64,000 nucleotides of DNA from Polyangiaceae bacterium (GCA_015075635.1 JABTUA010000002.1:434001-498000); one strand, 5' to 3'; counted from the first letter of the stretch, positions 50,832 through 59,535 are shown. Numbers and translations: made by a program. Notes: generated from the sequence alone by a model not told the origin.

Positions 50832-52352
50832 ATGCGACTCGGCATCGATCTCGGCACCACGCGCACGCTGGTCGCCTTCCACGACCGCGGCAACTACCCC
50901 AGCGTGGCGTTCACCGGGCTGGACGGGGATCTGGTCGAGCACTGGCCGACGATCAGCGCCGAGGCCGACGGACGGCTGGTGCACGGGCTGGACGCCGAGG
51001 CCGCCGAGCGCGACGGAGCTCCCGCGCTCCATTCGTGGAAGCGCCTGCTCGCGAGCACGCGCCAGGATCAGACCATCCAGGTCGGCTCGCTCAGCGTCTC
51101 TCCGGGGGAGCTCGTGCAGAGCTTCTTGTCGGCGCTCCGGCGCGACTTGTTCACGCGCTCCAACGTCGCCAGCCTGCTCCGCGAGCCGCTGGAGGCCGTG
51201 ATCAGCGTGCCCGCCAACGCGCACTCGACCCAGCGCTTCGTGACGCTGGACGCCTTCCGGCGCGCGGGCTTCGTCGTGCGGGCGGTGATCAACGAGCCGT
51301 CCGCGGCCGGCATCGAATACGCCCACCGCCACCAGAACACGCTCTCGTCGCGCCGCGAGCACGTGATCGTCTACGACCTGGGCGGCGGCACCTTCGACGC
51401 CGCGCTGGTGCACATCGCCGAGGGCCACCACGACGTCGCGCTGACCGCCGGTATCGCCGAGCTCGGCGGCGACGACTTCGATCGCGTGCTGCTCGCCCTG
51501 GCCCTGGAGCGCGCGGGCAAGCCGCCCGCCGCCTCGGCGCACCAGCACGGCGAGCTCCTGCGCGAGTGCCGCGCGGTCAAGGAGTCGATCCACGCCAACA
51601 CCAAGAAGGTCGTGCTCGAGCTCGAGGCGCTGGGGGACGACGCGCCGGAGGCGCCGGTGGTGATCCAGCTCGCGGACTTCTACGAGCGCGCGCGCCCGCT
51701 GGTCGAGGCCACGCTCGACGCGCTCGAGCCCATCGTGGGAGCCCTCCGCCAGGAGGAGAGCGGCGGCGACATCGCGGGCATCTACATGGTGGGTGGAGCC
51801 AGCGGGCTGCCGGTCGTGCACCGCGTGGTGCGCGAGCGCTTCGGGCGCCGCGTGTTTCGCTCGCCGCACCCCGCCGCCGCCACCGCCATCGGCTGCGCCA
51901 TCCTGGCTGCCAGCGACGAGAGCCAGAGCCCGCTCGGGCTGAGCGAGCGGTTGTCGCGGCACTTCGGCGTGTTCCGCGAGGCGGAGCGCGGTCAGCTCTC
52001 GGTGTTCGACCCCGTGTTCGCCAAGGGCACGCCCATGCCCACGAGCGGAGGCGAGCCCTTGAGCGCGGTGCGCCGCTATCGCGCCGCGCACAACATCGGC
52101 CACTTCCGCTTCGTCGAGTCGGGGCACATCGACGAGCACGGCGACCCGACCGGCGACATCACCCCCCACGCCGACGTGTTCTTCCCCTTCGCCGGCGGGC
52201 TCGCCACCGAGGCCCTGCCGGCGACACCGGTGTGCCGGCTCTCCGACGGAGGACCGCTGATCGAGGAGCGCTACGAGGTGGACGCGGCCGGGGTCATCGC
52301 CGTGACCATCACGAACCTCGACGCGGGCCAGGGCGCGCGCTTCGTGCTCTGA
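50832..52352 (+). CDS. Hsp70/DnaK-like protein, short form
   Basis: A 506-residue protein, shorter than DnaK (about 640). The ATPase motifs are complete: phosphate-1 GIDLGTTRT, connect-1 INEPSAAGIEYA, phosphate-2 VYDLGGGTFDAALV and adenosine motif IYMVGGASGLPVVHRVV. The C-terminal 110 residues are a small beta domain (PHADVFFPFAGGLATEALPA, ISVT-like VIAVTITNLDAG) with no helical lid or J-binding EEVD end. It may be a specialised chaperone. It is co-transcribed with the YbjN-like gene. Confidence 0.88.
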   Translation: MRLGIDLGTTRTLVAFHDRGNYPSVAFTGLDGDLVEHWPTISAEADGRLVHGLDAEAAERDGAPALHSWKRLLASTRQDQTIQVGSLSVSPGELVQSFLSALRRDLFTRSNVASLLREPLEAVISVPANAHSTQRFVTLDAFRRAGFVVRAVINEPSAAGIEYAHRHQNTLSSRREHVIVYDLGGGTFDAALVHIAEGHHDVALTAGIAELGGDDFDRVLLALALERAGKPPAASAHQHGELLRECRAVKESIHANTKKVVLELEALGDDAPEAPVVIQLADFYERARPLVEATLDALEPIVGALRQEESGGDIAGIYMVGGASGLPVVHRVVRERFGRRVFRSPHPAAATAIGCAILAASDESQSPLGLSERLSRHFGVFREAERGQLSVFDPVFAKGTPMPTSGGEPLSAVRRYRAAHNIGHFRFVESGHIDEHGDPTGDITPHADVFFPFAGGLATEALPATPVCRLSDGGPLIEERYEVDAAGVIAVTITNLDAGQGARFVL

Positions 52353-52426
52353 GGGCTCGGCACGGATCTTTCAAGACGGCCCAGCGGAGCCCGGTTTCCG
52401 GGAATTTCCGGCACAAGGTGAGCCAC

Positions 52427-53191
52427 ATGTCGACAGCCCGATCATGCTTCTGCGCGTTCTTCGCCCTGGCCCTGGCCGCCTGCGGAGGCTCCGTCTCGGA
52501 GGAGCCGGGGACCGGCGGCGCCAGCGGCGCCGGAGGGTCGTCGGGTTCCGGCGGCTTCTCGGGCTCAGGCGGCTTCTCGGGCTCGGGCGGTGGCACCACC
52601 TTCTGCACCTACGAGGGCGAGCAGCACTGGCCCGGCTCGACCTGGACGGCCTCGGACGGGTGCAACACCTGCCAGTGCAGCGAGTCCGGCGGCTCCGTCT
52701 CGTGCACCAAGCTCGCGTGCCCCAGCACCTGCGTCTACAACGGACAGACTTACGAGGAGGGCGAGTCTTTCCCGGCGGGGGACGGCTGCAACAGCTGCAG
52801 CTGTGGCGCCGGCGGCATGGTGATGTGCACGACGGCCTACTGCGCGCCCGTCTGCGTCTACGCCGGTAAGGAGTACCAGGTCGGGGAGTCGTTTCCGGCG
52901 CTCGACGGCTGCAACAAGTGCTCGTGCACCACGCAGGGTGTGTCGTGTACCGAGCTGGCTTGCGCCTGCGACGCGACGAAGGAATGGTGGCGCAACTACG
53001 TCGGCAAGAGCCAGCAGGAGTGCATGACCATCAAGTACGCCTGCCCGCCCAACACCACGCCGTTCTCGAACGCGTGCGGCTGCGGCTGCGAGCAAGACGC
53101 GATCTGCCCCCAGAGCATCGACTGCATGCCGCCCGCACCAGACTGCGACAAGTGGAAGGCGAAGTGCCCGTATTCGGGCGTGGCGTACTGA
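52427..53191 (+). CDS. VWC/pacifastin-like Cys-rich lipoprotein
   Basis: A 254-residue protein. The lipobox is ALAACGG, with a Gly/Ser linker. Three tandem modules of about 42 residues follow, each with the order C ... Y/G-x-x-F ... DGCN-x-C-x-C ... C ... C (SDGCNTCQC, GDGCNSCSC, LDGCNKCSC). This matches VWC and pacifastin domains; the latter are serine-protease inhibitors in arthropods. The final 75 residues have eight more Cys. A surface binding or protease-inhibitor role is possible. The start is ATG 52427. Confidence 0.8.
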   Translation: MSTARSCFCAFFALALAACGGSVSEEPGTGGASGAGGSSGSGGFSGSGGFSGSGGGTTFCTYEGEQHWPGSTWTASDGCNTCQCSESGGSVSCTKLACPSTCVYNGQTYEEGESFPAGDGCNSCSCGAGGMVMCTTAYCAPVCVYAGKEYQVGESFPALDGCNKCSCTTQGVSCTELACACDATKEWWRNYVGKSQQECMTIKYACPPNTTPFSNACGCGCEQDAICPQSIDCMPPAPDCDKWKAKCPYSGVAY

Positions 53192-53244
53192 TCCGCGTCC
53201 GAGCGGCTGAGCGATTTGCTCCGGCTGCCCGGGCTGTGGCTCGC

Positions 53245-53273
53245 TTGACCCAGTACCCATACAGCCATATCTT
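53245..53273 (+). promoter_or_regulatory. promoter of the VapBC module
   Basis: TTGACC (53245-53250), 17-base spacer, TATCTT (53268-53273). Transcription would start about 9 bases before the ATG, leaving almost no leader and no Shine-Dalgarno. Confidence 0.6.
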
Positions 53274-53290
53274 CTTACCCATACCGCCAT
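53255..53290 (+). promoter_or_regulatory. direct-repeat operator of the VapBC module
   Basis: ACCCATACAGCCAT (53255-53268) and ACCCATACCGCCAT (53277-53290) differ at one base and are 22 bp apart, two helical turns. The first covers the spacer and the start of the -10; the second covers the ATG. This is a likely binding site for the ribbon-helix-helix antitoxin. Confidence 0.65.
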
Positions 53291-53537
53291 GAAGACGACC
53301 GTCGAGATCTCCGACGCGCTGCTCGACGACGCGAAGCGGCTGGCGGCCCGGGAGGGCACCACGTTGCGCCAGCTGATCGAGGACGGCCTGCGGCGAGTGC
53401 TCGGAGAGCGAAGGGCGAAGCGCGGGCGTTTCAGGCTTCGGGATGCCAGCTTCGGCGGCAAGGGCCTCACTCCGGAGTTCCGTGAAGCCGGGTGGGAGAA
53501 GATCCGCGACGAGCTCTACGACGGGCACGGCGCGTGA
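53289..53537 (+). CDS. vapB: VapB-type ribbon-helix-helix antitoxin
   Basis: An 82-residue protein beginning MKTTVEISDALLDDAKRLAA, the ribbon-helix-helix pattern of VapB antitoxins, followed by a basic linker and an acidic/aromatic C-terminus (PEFREAGWEKIRDELYDG) that would plug the toxin. It overlaps vapC by four bases (GTGA). It should bind the direct repeats upstream. Confidence 0.88.
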   Translation: MKTTVEISDALLDDAKRLAAREGTTLRQLIEDGLRRVLGERRAKRGRFRLRDASFGGKGLTPEFREAGWEKIRDELYDGHGA

Positions 53538-53965
53538 TCGCCGTCGACACGAACATCCTCGTGTATGCCCATCGGTCGGATTCGCCTTGGCACGATCAGG
53601 CGAAGGAATGCCTGCGTGGCTTGGCCGAAGGGAAGCAGCAGTGGGCGCTGCCTTGGCCATGCGTGCACGAGTTCTTCGGGGTGGTCACACACCCACGCAT
53701 CTATGACCCGCCGACTCCGATCGCAGCGGCCGTCGAGCAAGTCGAAGCGTGGCTCGAGTCACCGACCTGCGTGCTCCTCGCGGAGCCAGGCGAATACTGG
53801 GGCACGCTCCGTGAGCTGCTCGTCAGCGCCAAGATCGCAGGACCCCGAGTGCACGACGCGCGCATCGCGGCGCTCTGCTTGGCACATGACGTCGCAGAGC
53901 TCTGGTCACGGGACCGGGACTTCAGTCGCTTCCCGCGATTGACGACGCGCAGCCCGTTCGCTTGA
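53534..53965 (+). CDS. vapC: VapC-type PIN-domain toxin
   Basis: A 143-residue protein with a GTG start. VIAVDTNILVYAHRSDS gives the first catalytic Asp; Glu is in VHEFFGVV, and the Asp pair in VHDARIAAL and WSRDRDFSRF. The length and order of acids match VapC RNases. It is translationally coupled to its antitoxin. It is a different lineage from the AbrB-linked PIN toxin at 2995. Confidence 0.9.
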   Translation: MIAVDTNILVYAHRSDSPWHDQAKECLRGLAEGKQQWALPWPCVHEFFGVVTHPRIYDPPTPIAAAVEQVEAWLESPTCVLLAEPGEYWGTLRELLVSAKIAGPRVHDARIAALCLAHDVAELWSRDRDFSRFPRLTTRSPFA

Positions 53966-54052
53966 CGCTGACTTGCCGACTCGCTGCGCCGGAGGAGCCG
54001 CCCAGCGTCGCCCCTGCTTGATAAGCGCTCACTTAGCACCTACCCTCGGCTG

Positions 54053-54637
54053 GTGGCGGCCTGGCTCGTCGACCCGCTCGCGCGCTTCATCGCGCAGGCA
54101 GCGCTGATCGTCGTGGTATCGCGGGCGCTGGGCGTCTTCACACGCTGGCTGGGGCAGCCGATGGTGATCGCCGAGATCTCGGCGGGCATCTTGCTCGGCC
54201 CCTCCTTGGTCGGTTGGCTCTGGCCGGGATTCACCAGCGCCGTCTTCCCCACGCAGTCGCTGCCGCTCCTTGGGCTGGCGAGCCAGGTGGGGCTGCTCCT
54301 GTTCATGTTCCTGATCGGGATCGAGCTGGATCCCAAGCTCCTGCGGGGTCGTGCCAACGCCTCCATGCTCGGCGGCGGGCTCGCGGTGCCACACCTGGTC
54401 GTGGAGGGCGCGCGTCCTAGCGCGGTGGTCGTGACGTTGCGGCGTCCCGTGCCGTGCGACACGCCCGACGCCGAGCCCGTCCGGCTGCTCGTCGCGCACG
54501 TGCACCCGGGCGGGCGGGGTCACACCCGGCTCATCGCGCGGCTGGCGCGGCTGGCGCGGCTGGACACCACCCGCGCCCTCGCGGGCGAACGGGATGCCCG
54601 GCGTCTGGTCCGGGAGCTCCTAGCTCGGCTCGGGTGA
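54053..54637 (+). pseudogene. internally deleted cation/proton antiporter with PTS EIIA-like C-terminus
   Basis: A 194-residue open frame with a GTG start. Residues 1-104 are the first three membrane helices of a CPA2/Kef-type antiporter (GQPMVIAEISAGILLGPSLV, LLLFMFLIGIELDPKLLRGR). From residue 105 the sequence changes to a PTS EIIA type-2 fold (GGGLAVPHLVVEGARPS, with the phospho-His position in AVPH, then EPVRLLVAHVHPGGRGHTRL). The normal fusion protein is several hundred residues longer, so most helices are missing by an in-frame internal deletion near 54365. It is unlikely to transport. It overlaps the convergent PH-like gene by 18 bases. Confidence 0.75.
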
Positions 54638-55126
54638 GAGCAGCCGCGCCACCTCGTGCGGGCGCTCTGGGGAGAGGAGCAGAGGACGCGCGCCGCGGCG
54701 CTCGATCCACAGGAGCTCGTCGACGCGGGACACGTAACACGACACCCAACCCGCCTTCTTGCTCCAGAGCAGACCGAAGGTACCCCAGAGGCCGCCGACG
54801 CCCACGCGCACGGCGAAACCGAGCAGCGGACGCAGATCGCGTGCGCTCACCACCCGCGCGCTCGTGATCTCGCGCCGCGCGACGTGCCAGCGCCGGGCCG
54901 GCCAGACGATCTCGAGACCGTCCGGGCCCACGACGAACGCGCTCGGTCGCATGGTGAGCCAGGTCCCGGCGCAGATCAGCGCGAGGAAAACGACGCCGAG
55001 CCAGAGCGGCGCGCCCCCGAGGGACAGGATCACGAACAGCGGCAGGAGCCCGAGCACCACCAGCGTGATCACCCAGAACACCGCGGACATCGGCGCGAGC
55101 CGAAAGCGACGCTGCGCGGGCGGCAT
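54620..55126 (-). CDS. two-helix membrane protein with PH-like domain
   Basis: A 168-residue protein from ATG 55126. Two helices (about 13-33 MSAVFWVITLVVLGLLPLFV, and 40-60 PLWLGVVFLALICAGTWLTM) are followed by a soluble beta-rich domain (VGPDGLEIVWPARRWHVARR, and the basic/aromatic WSKKAGWVSCYVSR) typical of bacterial PH-like membrane proteins. The function is unknown. It is divergent (66 bases) from the LamG-like lipoprotein gene. Confidence 0.65.
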   Translation of the reverse strand: MPPAQRRFRLAPMSAVFWVITLVVLGLLPLFVILSLGGAPLWLGVVFLALICAGTWLTMRPSAFVVGPDGLEIVWPARRWHVARREITSARVVSARDLRPLLGFAVRVGVGGLWGTFGLLWSKKAGWVSCYVSRVDELLWIERRGARPLLLSPERPHEVARLLSPEPS

Positions 55127-55192
55127 GCGGACCAAGCTAGAGCGTCTCGGGCCACCTTGACAGCGCCGCAGGCTGGAACGCACCCTCTTCGA

Positions 55193-56488
55193 ATGGATCG
55201 GCGAGCCGTTGCCGGCCTCGCCCTCGCCCTGGGGGTCGCTGGGCCCCTCGCCTGCAGCTCGGGCGACGACGGGGCACCGAAGGGCGCGGGAGGGTCTGCC
55301 GGTGACGCAGCGGTCGGCGTCGACGCGGGGCCGTGCTGGGCCGGCGCCGCCCTGTGCAAGGGCAGCTGCACCGACCTCGGCTCGGATCCGAAACACTGCG
55401 GCGCCTGCGGCAAGGTCTGCGCCACCGGACAGGTCTGCTCGCAGGGCAAGTGTGCGGCGGGCTGCGGTCCCGGGACGACCGACTGCGCTGCCGCGTGCGT
55501 GGATCTGAAGAGCGATCCGCAGCACTGCGGCTCGTGCGACCAGGTCTGCACCGCTGCCGAGCTCTGCGCGGCGGGCCAGTGCGCCGCGTCTTGCCCGAGC
55601 GGACAGAGCAGCTGCGCCGGCGGCTGCGTGGACGTCCAGACCAACGCCAAGCACTGCGGCCACTGCGGCGCGAGCTGCGTGCTCGGCGCCTGCATCGGCG
55701 GCAAGTGCCACTGCGAGAACGCGGTGAAAGACGCGACCGAGACCGACATCGACTGCGGCGGCGGCTGCTTGGGCTGCTCGGCGGGCAAGGGCTGTCAGGT
55801 CCCGAGCGACTGCAAGTCGGGGCTCACCTGCGTGGCAGGCCTGTGCGGCGTCGAAGATCCCGATCTGATCGGCAACTGGCGCTTCGAGGGCAACGGCAAC
55901 GACTCGAGTGGCAAGGGGCATCACGGCGCGCTCAACGGGGCGAGCTTGGTCCCGGGCAAGCTCGGCCAGGGCCTGGAGATCGGCGCGGGGAAGTGCCTGA
56001 GCGTGCCCGACACGGTGCTGCTCGACATGGTCGGCCAGAGCGCGCTCTCGGTGAGCGCCTGGGTGACGACCAAAGGCGACTGCTCCCCCGCCGATCGCGG
56101 CATCATCCTGAACAAGGAGAACGCCTACGAATTCGGCATCCAGTGCTCCGGCAATCTGTTGCAGGAAGCCATCGCGGTGAGCGGTACGCCCTGGGAGTGG
56201 TACGGAACCGGCAGCGTCGGCCCCGGCGCCTGGCACCACATCGCAGTGACCTACGACGGCGCCACGGTGCGCCACTACGTGGACGGCGCCGAGGTCTTCA
56301 CCCGCGCGTTGTCGGGCAGCTTGGAGGATCAGCCGACCGGGCTCGGCATCGGCTGCCGCAGCGTCGCCGCCGACGGCAGCATCGCCGGCGCCGGCTCCTG
56401 GTTCGTGGGGGTGATCGACGAGGTCGCGCTCTACCGCCGCACGCTCGCGGCGGCGGAGATCTCCGCGTACGTGAAGAGCACGCAGTGA
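55193..56488 (+). CDS. Cys-rich lipoprotein with LamG-like domain
   Basis: A 431-residue protein. The lipobox is GPLACSS. Residues about 45-215 have disulfide repeats (KHCGACGKVCATGQVCSQGK, HCGSCDQVCTAAELC) and a terminal CGGGCLGCSAGKGC block. The C-terminal 210 residues are a concanavalin-like LamG sandwich (LIGNWRFEGNGNDSSGKGHH, SALSVSAWVTTKG, WHHIAVTYDGATVRHYVDGA), a carbohydrate- or protein-binding module. The start is ATG 55193. Confidence 0.85.
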   Translation: MDRRAVAGLALALGVAGPLACSSGDDGAPKGAGGSAGDAAVGVDAGPCWAGAALCKGSCTDLGSDPKHCGACGKVCATGQVCSQGKCAAGCGPGTTDCAAACVDLKSDPQHCGSCDQVCTAAELCAAGQCAASCPSGQSSCAGGCVDVQTNAKHCGHCGASCVLGACIGGKCHCENAVKDATETDIDCGGGCLGCSAGKGCQVPSDCKSGLTCVAGLCGVEDPDLIGNWRFEGNGNDSSGKGHHGALNGASLVPGKLGQGLEIGAGKCLSVPDTVLLDMVGQSALSVSAWVTTKGDCSPADRGIILNKENAYEFGIQCSGNLLQEAIAVSGTPWEWYGTGSVGPGAWHHIAVTYDGATVRHYVDGAEVFTRALSGSLEDQPTGLGIGCRSVAADGSIAGAGSWFVGVIDEVALYRRTLAAAEISAYVKSTQ

Positions 56489-56580
56489 GCCCCGAAGGAA
56501 CGCATTCGTTGATCAAATCAGGATGATGCATTCGAATCATTCTGTTGGTGCGAACGGCGCCAGGGTGGCATCCAGAAGGC

Positions 56581-57969
56581 ATGCAGCGCTTCGCCTTCAC
56601 CTTCCTCGCGTCCTTCGCCATCTCCGCCTGCGGCGGCGTGTCCATCGAGAGCCCGCCGGAGCCCGCACCCGTGCCCGGACCCCCGGCGCCCTCGCCGCTG
56701 CCCCAGGCCAAGAGCCTGGTCTGCCCCGGCGCGCCCATCGATCACGCCGACGACGTGCTGTTCTGGCACCAAGCCGAGGCGGGCGTGATGTTCGTGCGGC
56801 ACGACGGGTCGTCCCTGCTCGCGCACGCGCACTCTCCCGAGACGCCCGGGTTCAACGCCGAGGTCGCCGCCGGCGGCGACCGCATCGCGCTGGCAGCGTA
56901 CACGGCGGTCAGCGCGCCAAACTCCATCGAGCTCTTCGATCGGCGCGGCTCGAAGCTCGCCGAGCGCGCCTTCATGGGTGGCATCGTCACGGGGCTCTTC
57001 GTGGCGGACGACGGGCGCGTCGTCTTCTCGGTCCAAGCGGGCACCAGCAACGAGGGCTTCATCTGGGACGGCGGCGAGCCGAAGAGCCTGGGCAGCTGGA
57101 TCCCCATCGGACCGGTCCGGGACGGCTGGGTGCCCGCGCGCAAGAGCTGGGAGACGAACACCACCACCGCCTTCGTGCACGAGAGCGGCTCCACAAAGGT
57201 CTTTCACTCCGGCAGCGACCAGGTGTGGCGCGCCGGCTCGCGCCTGGCACGCGTGGACGGGCCGACGCGAGAGCTGTGGCTCGGCTCCCCGAGCGGCACC
57301 GCGCACGTGCCGCTGGGCGCGTTCGGCGCCGAGGACGCGGAGCCGCCGCACGTGGCGCAGGCTCGCGACGAGGGTTTCGTGCTGATCCGTCGGAGCGAGT
57401 GGCTGAAGGCCGACGTGCTGGTGGTGAACGTGGACGACCAGAGCGTGCGCTTCGTTCCGCCGGCGGAGCCGGGGATCGACGACGAGCTGTCGTTCTACTG
57501 CAACGCGGGCTGGCCGGGATACCTGGCGTCGGATGGCTCAGTGCTCACCTCGCGCATCGAAGGCGGACAGCTTCGGGTCTGGAAGCGCGCGGCGGACGGC
57601 GAGCACCCGCTCGGCCTGCCCCTCGCCTCCATCGCCGTGCTCGGCCTGGTCGAGCGCGCGGGCACCACGGCCATTCTCGGCTCCGACGGCAGCGACACCT
57701 ACTGCGGCACCCCCGGCGAGATCTGGCAGAGCCCCGCGCCCAAGGGAGCGATCGTCGGCGACAGCCTCCAGTTCGTGAGGAACCCCGCGGAGCCTCGGCT
57801 CGGCGAGTTCTCCAGCTCGTTCAACGAGCCGTCGATCGACGAGAGCGGACACTGCGTGCTCGCCTCGAGCTACGACTCCGGCGCCTGGACCGCGCGCTTG
57901 CAGGACATCGACTCCGGCGCCGTGTTCTCGCTGCCGAGCGGCACGGGGATCGCCAATTTCATCAGGTAG
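56581..57969 (+). CDS. beta-propeller-like lipoprotein, unknown
   Basis: A 462-residue protein from ATG 56581. The lipobox is FAISACGG and a Pro-rich linker follows. The mature part consists of short beta blades (DGSSLLAHAHSPETPG, DDGRVVFSVQAGTSNEGFIW, SDGSVLTSRIEGGQLRVWKR) suggestive of a six- to seven-bladed propeller. Three Cys occur outside the signal. It is not in the Cys-rich group and no family name was recognised. It lies 92 bases downstream of the LamG-like gene, same strand. Confidence 0.7.
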   Translation: MQRFAFTFLASFAISACGGVSIESPPEPAPVPGPPAPSPLPQAKSLVCPGAPIDHADDVLFWHQAEAGVMFVRHDGSSLLAHAHSPETPGFNAEVAAGGDRIALAAYTAVSAPNSIELFDRRGSKLAERAFMGGIVTGLFVADDGRVVFSVQAGTSNEGFIWDGGEPKSLGSWIPIGPVRDGWVPARKSWETNTTTAFVHESGSTKVFHSGSDQVWRAGSRLARVDGPTRELWLGSPSGTAHVPLGAFGAEDAEPPHVAQARDEGFVLIRRSEWLKADVLVVNVDDQSVRFVPPAEPGIDDELSFYCNAGWPGYLASDGSVLTSRIEGGQLRVWKRAADGEHPLGLPLASIAVLGLVERAGTTAILGSDGSDTYCGTPGEIWQSPAPKGAIVGDSLQFVRNPAEPRLGEFSSSFNEPSIDESGHCVLASSYDSGAWTARLQDIDSGAVFSLPSGTGIANFIR

Positions 57970-57976
57970 GCTGCGC

Positions 57977-58633
57977 TCAGAACGCGCCGCTCATGAGGGG
58001 CGCTTGGAACCCCCAGCCGCGGCGTAGCGGCTGGGTAGTCGCCTCGGCGCGATAGCGCTCCAGGGCCCGAATGTAGCGCTGAGCCCGGCTCTCGGCGAAG
58101 TAGTCGAGGGTCAGGACGAGGACGGCGTGCGCGCCGGCCGTGACGCCGATGCCGGCGAGCGTGGGCTTTTCGTACACGAAGCCGTACGTGGCCAGCCCCG
58201 CGCCAGCGGCGAGGATGCCGAGCTCCGTGTAGCGATACAGCACGAAGCGGTCCGCGATGGCGTTCATGCGTTCGCGCTCGTCGCGCTGGAACTTCACGGG
58301 ATCCCGTCTCAGGTCGGCCTTCAGCTCGTCGTGCAGGGGAGCGAGACCGAGCACGTAAGTGGAGGCGAAGATCATCTCGACCGCGCCGAACGCGAGGGCG
58401 GTGTAACCGGCGCCGCGAGAGAAGGCCGTGTCTCGCGTCAGGAGGTAGGCGCCCGTCCCGGCCGATACCGTGCCGAGCCCCAAGAACACGAACGCTTCGT
58501 TCCGCTCGCCGGTGAACCAGTCGTCCATGGCGCTCTCCGCCGCGCTCGACTGCGCTCGGGCGTTGCGCCCCAGGCCGAGCAGCAGGGCGAACATCCCCAA
58601 CGAAACGACCTTCCGAACGCGCCGCTTCCCCAT
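57977..58633 (-). CDS. membrane protein, unknown
   Basis: A 218-residue protein starting MGKRRVRKVVSLGMFALLLG, a signal peptide ending NARA|QSS. Four further hydrophobic segments occur (VFLGLGTVSAGTGAYLL, YTALAFGAVEMIFASTYVLG, ELGILAAGAGLATYGFVY, VTAGAHAVLVLTLDYFAE), separated by a charged cytosolic loop (DELKADLRRDPVKFQRDERE). No family was recognised. It is divergent from the Gly/Cys-rich lipoprotein gene. Confidence 0.65.
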   Translation of the reverse strand: MGKRRVRKVVSLGMFALLLGLGRNARAQSSAAESAMDDWFTGERNEAFVFLGLGTVSAGTGAYLLTRDTAFSRGAGYTALAFGAVEMIFASTYVLGLAPLHDELKADLRRDPVKFQRDERERMNAIADRFVLYRYTELGILAAGAGLATYGFVYEKPTLAGIGVTAGAHAVLVLTLDYFAESRAQRYIRALERYRAEATTQPLRRGWGFQAPLMSGAF

Positions 58634-58737
58634 CCGCGGGCTAGAGTCGCACGGCCGCGGGGGGCCGGGCTCCGGATTTCTTTCGAGCAAGGCGCGGCCC
58701 GATGCCGTATCCTGCGTAGCGGGCTGGAGGTCGAGAC

Positions 58738-59535
58738 ATGCGCAGGTCGTTTGCGTTGGCGAGTGTGCTTCTGGCGTGCGGGCTCACGGCGTCGTCTTGC
58801 GGCGGCGATTCCGAGAGCGACGGCACGTCCACGGGTGGCAAGGGCGGTACCGGCAAGGGCGGCTCCGGCGGTTCGGGCGGCACCAGCGCCACCGGCGGCA
58901 GCGGCAACACGGGCGGCGGGACCGCCGGCGCTGGCGGCGCGGCTGGAGGTGGCGGAAGCACCAGCGACGGCGGCACGCAGTGCGGCAGCATGACCTGCGC
59001 CTCGGACCAGGCTTGTTGTCCCGGCCTCGAGTACTGCTATCCGGCGACCTGCAACAACTGTTGCCCCAGCGTGATCGACGGCGGCAGCGGCGGCACCGGT
59101 GGCGGCGGCATCGGCGGGGGCAGCAGCGACGGCGGGCCGCAGCAGTGTGGCTTCCAGACCTGCGGTCCGAGCCAGAGCTGCTGCAGCCTGGGCAGCATCC
59201 AGTACTGCTACCAGACGTCTTGCACTTTCTGTTGTCAGGGCGGGTTCGACGGCGGCTTCGGCGGCTTCGGTGGCGGCACCGACTCCGGCTTCGGCGGCTT
59301 CGGCAACTTCGGCGGCTTCGGCGGCGGCACCGACTCCGGCTTCGGCGGCTTCGGTAACTTCGGCGGCTTCGGCGGCGGGACCGACGCCAGCTTCGGCGGC
59401 TTCGGTAACTTCGGCGGTGGACCGCCCGGCGACGGCGGCACCGCCTGCGGCGCCATGGCCTGCAGCAACGGCTTCACCTGCTGCAAGAACCAGTACTGCT
59501 ACCCGTCGGCGTGTTTGGCCTGCTGCCCGCCCTGA
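58738..59535 (+). CDS. Gly/Cys-rich repeat lipoprotein
   Basis: A 265-residue protein. The lipobox is LTASSCGG. Three Cys modules of the form C-x3-C-x5-ACC-x4-YCYP-x-x-C-x-x-CC (CGSMTCASDQACCPGLEYCY is the first) are separated by Gly-rich linkers. The linker before the last module contains three copies of a 17-residue unit, FGGFGGGTDSGFGGFGN. The stop abuts the stop of the convergent propeller gene. It is probably a surface protein. Confidence 0.8.
   Translation: MRRSFALASVLLACGLTASSCGGDSESDGTSTGGKGGTGKGGSGGSGGTSATGGSGNTGGGTAGAGGAAGGGGSTSDGGTQCGSMTCASDQACCPGLEYCYPATCNNCCPSVIDGGSGGTGGGGIGGGSSDGGPQQCGFQTCGPSQSCCSLGSIQYCYQTSCTFCCQGGFDGGFGGFGGGTDSGFGGFGNFGGFGGGTDSGFGGFGNFGGFGGGTDASFGGFGNFGGGPPGDGGTACGAMACSNGFTCCKNQYCYPSACLACCPP
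59253..59408 (+). repeat. three 51-bp repeats encoding an FGGFGGGTDSG-type unit
   Basis: The 17-residue unit FGGFGGGTDSGFGGFGN repeats three times in frame, the third with TDAS in place of TDSG. Gly/Phe periodicity resembles adhesive or amyloid-like linkers. Confidence 0.85.

Noticed and set aside
56521..56545. AT-rich imperfect palindrome around ATTCGAAT
   Set aside because: Only the central 8 bases are symmetric; flanks do not match and no regulator is linked.
56565..56580. GG-N10-GC sigma-54-like sequence before the propeller gene at 56581
   Set aside because: It lacks the TTGC core (AGGC instead) and would place transcription inside the coding region.
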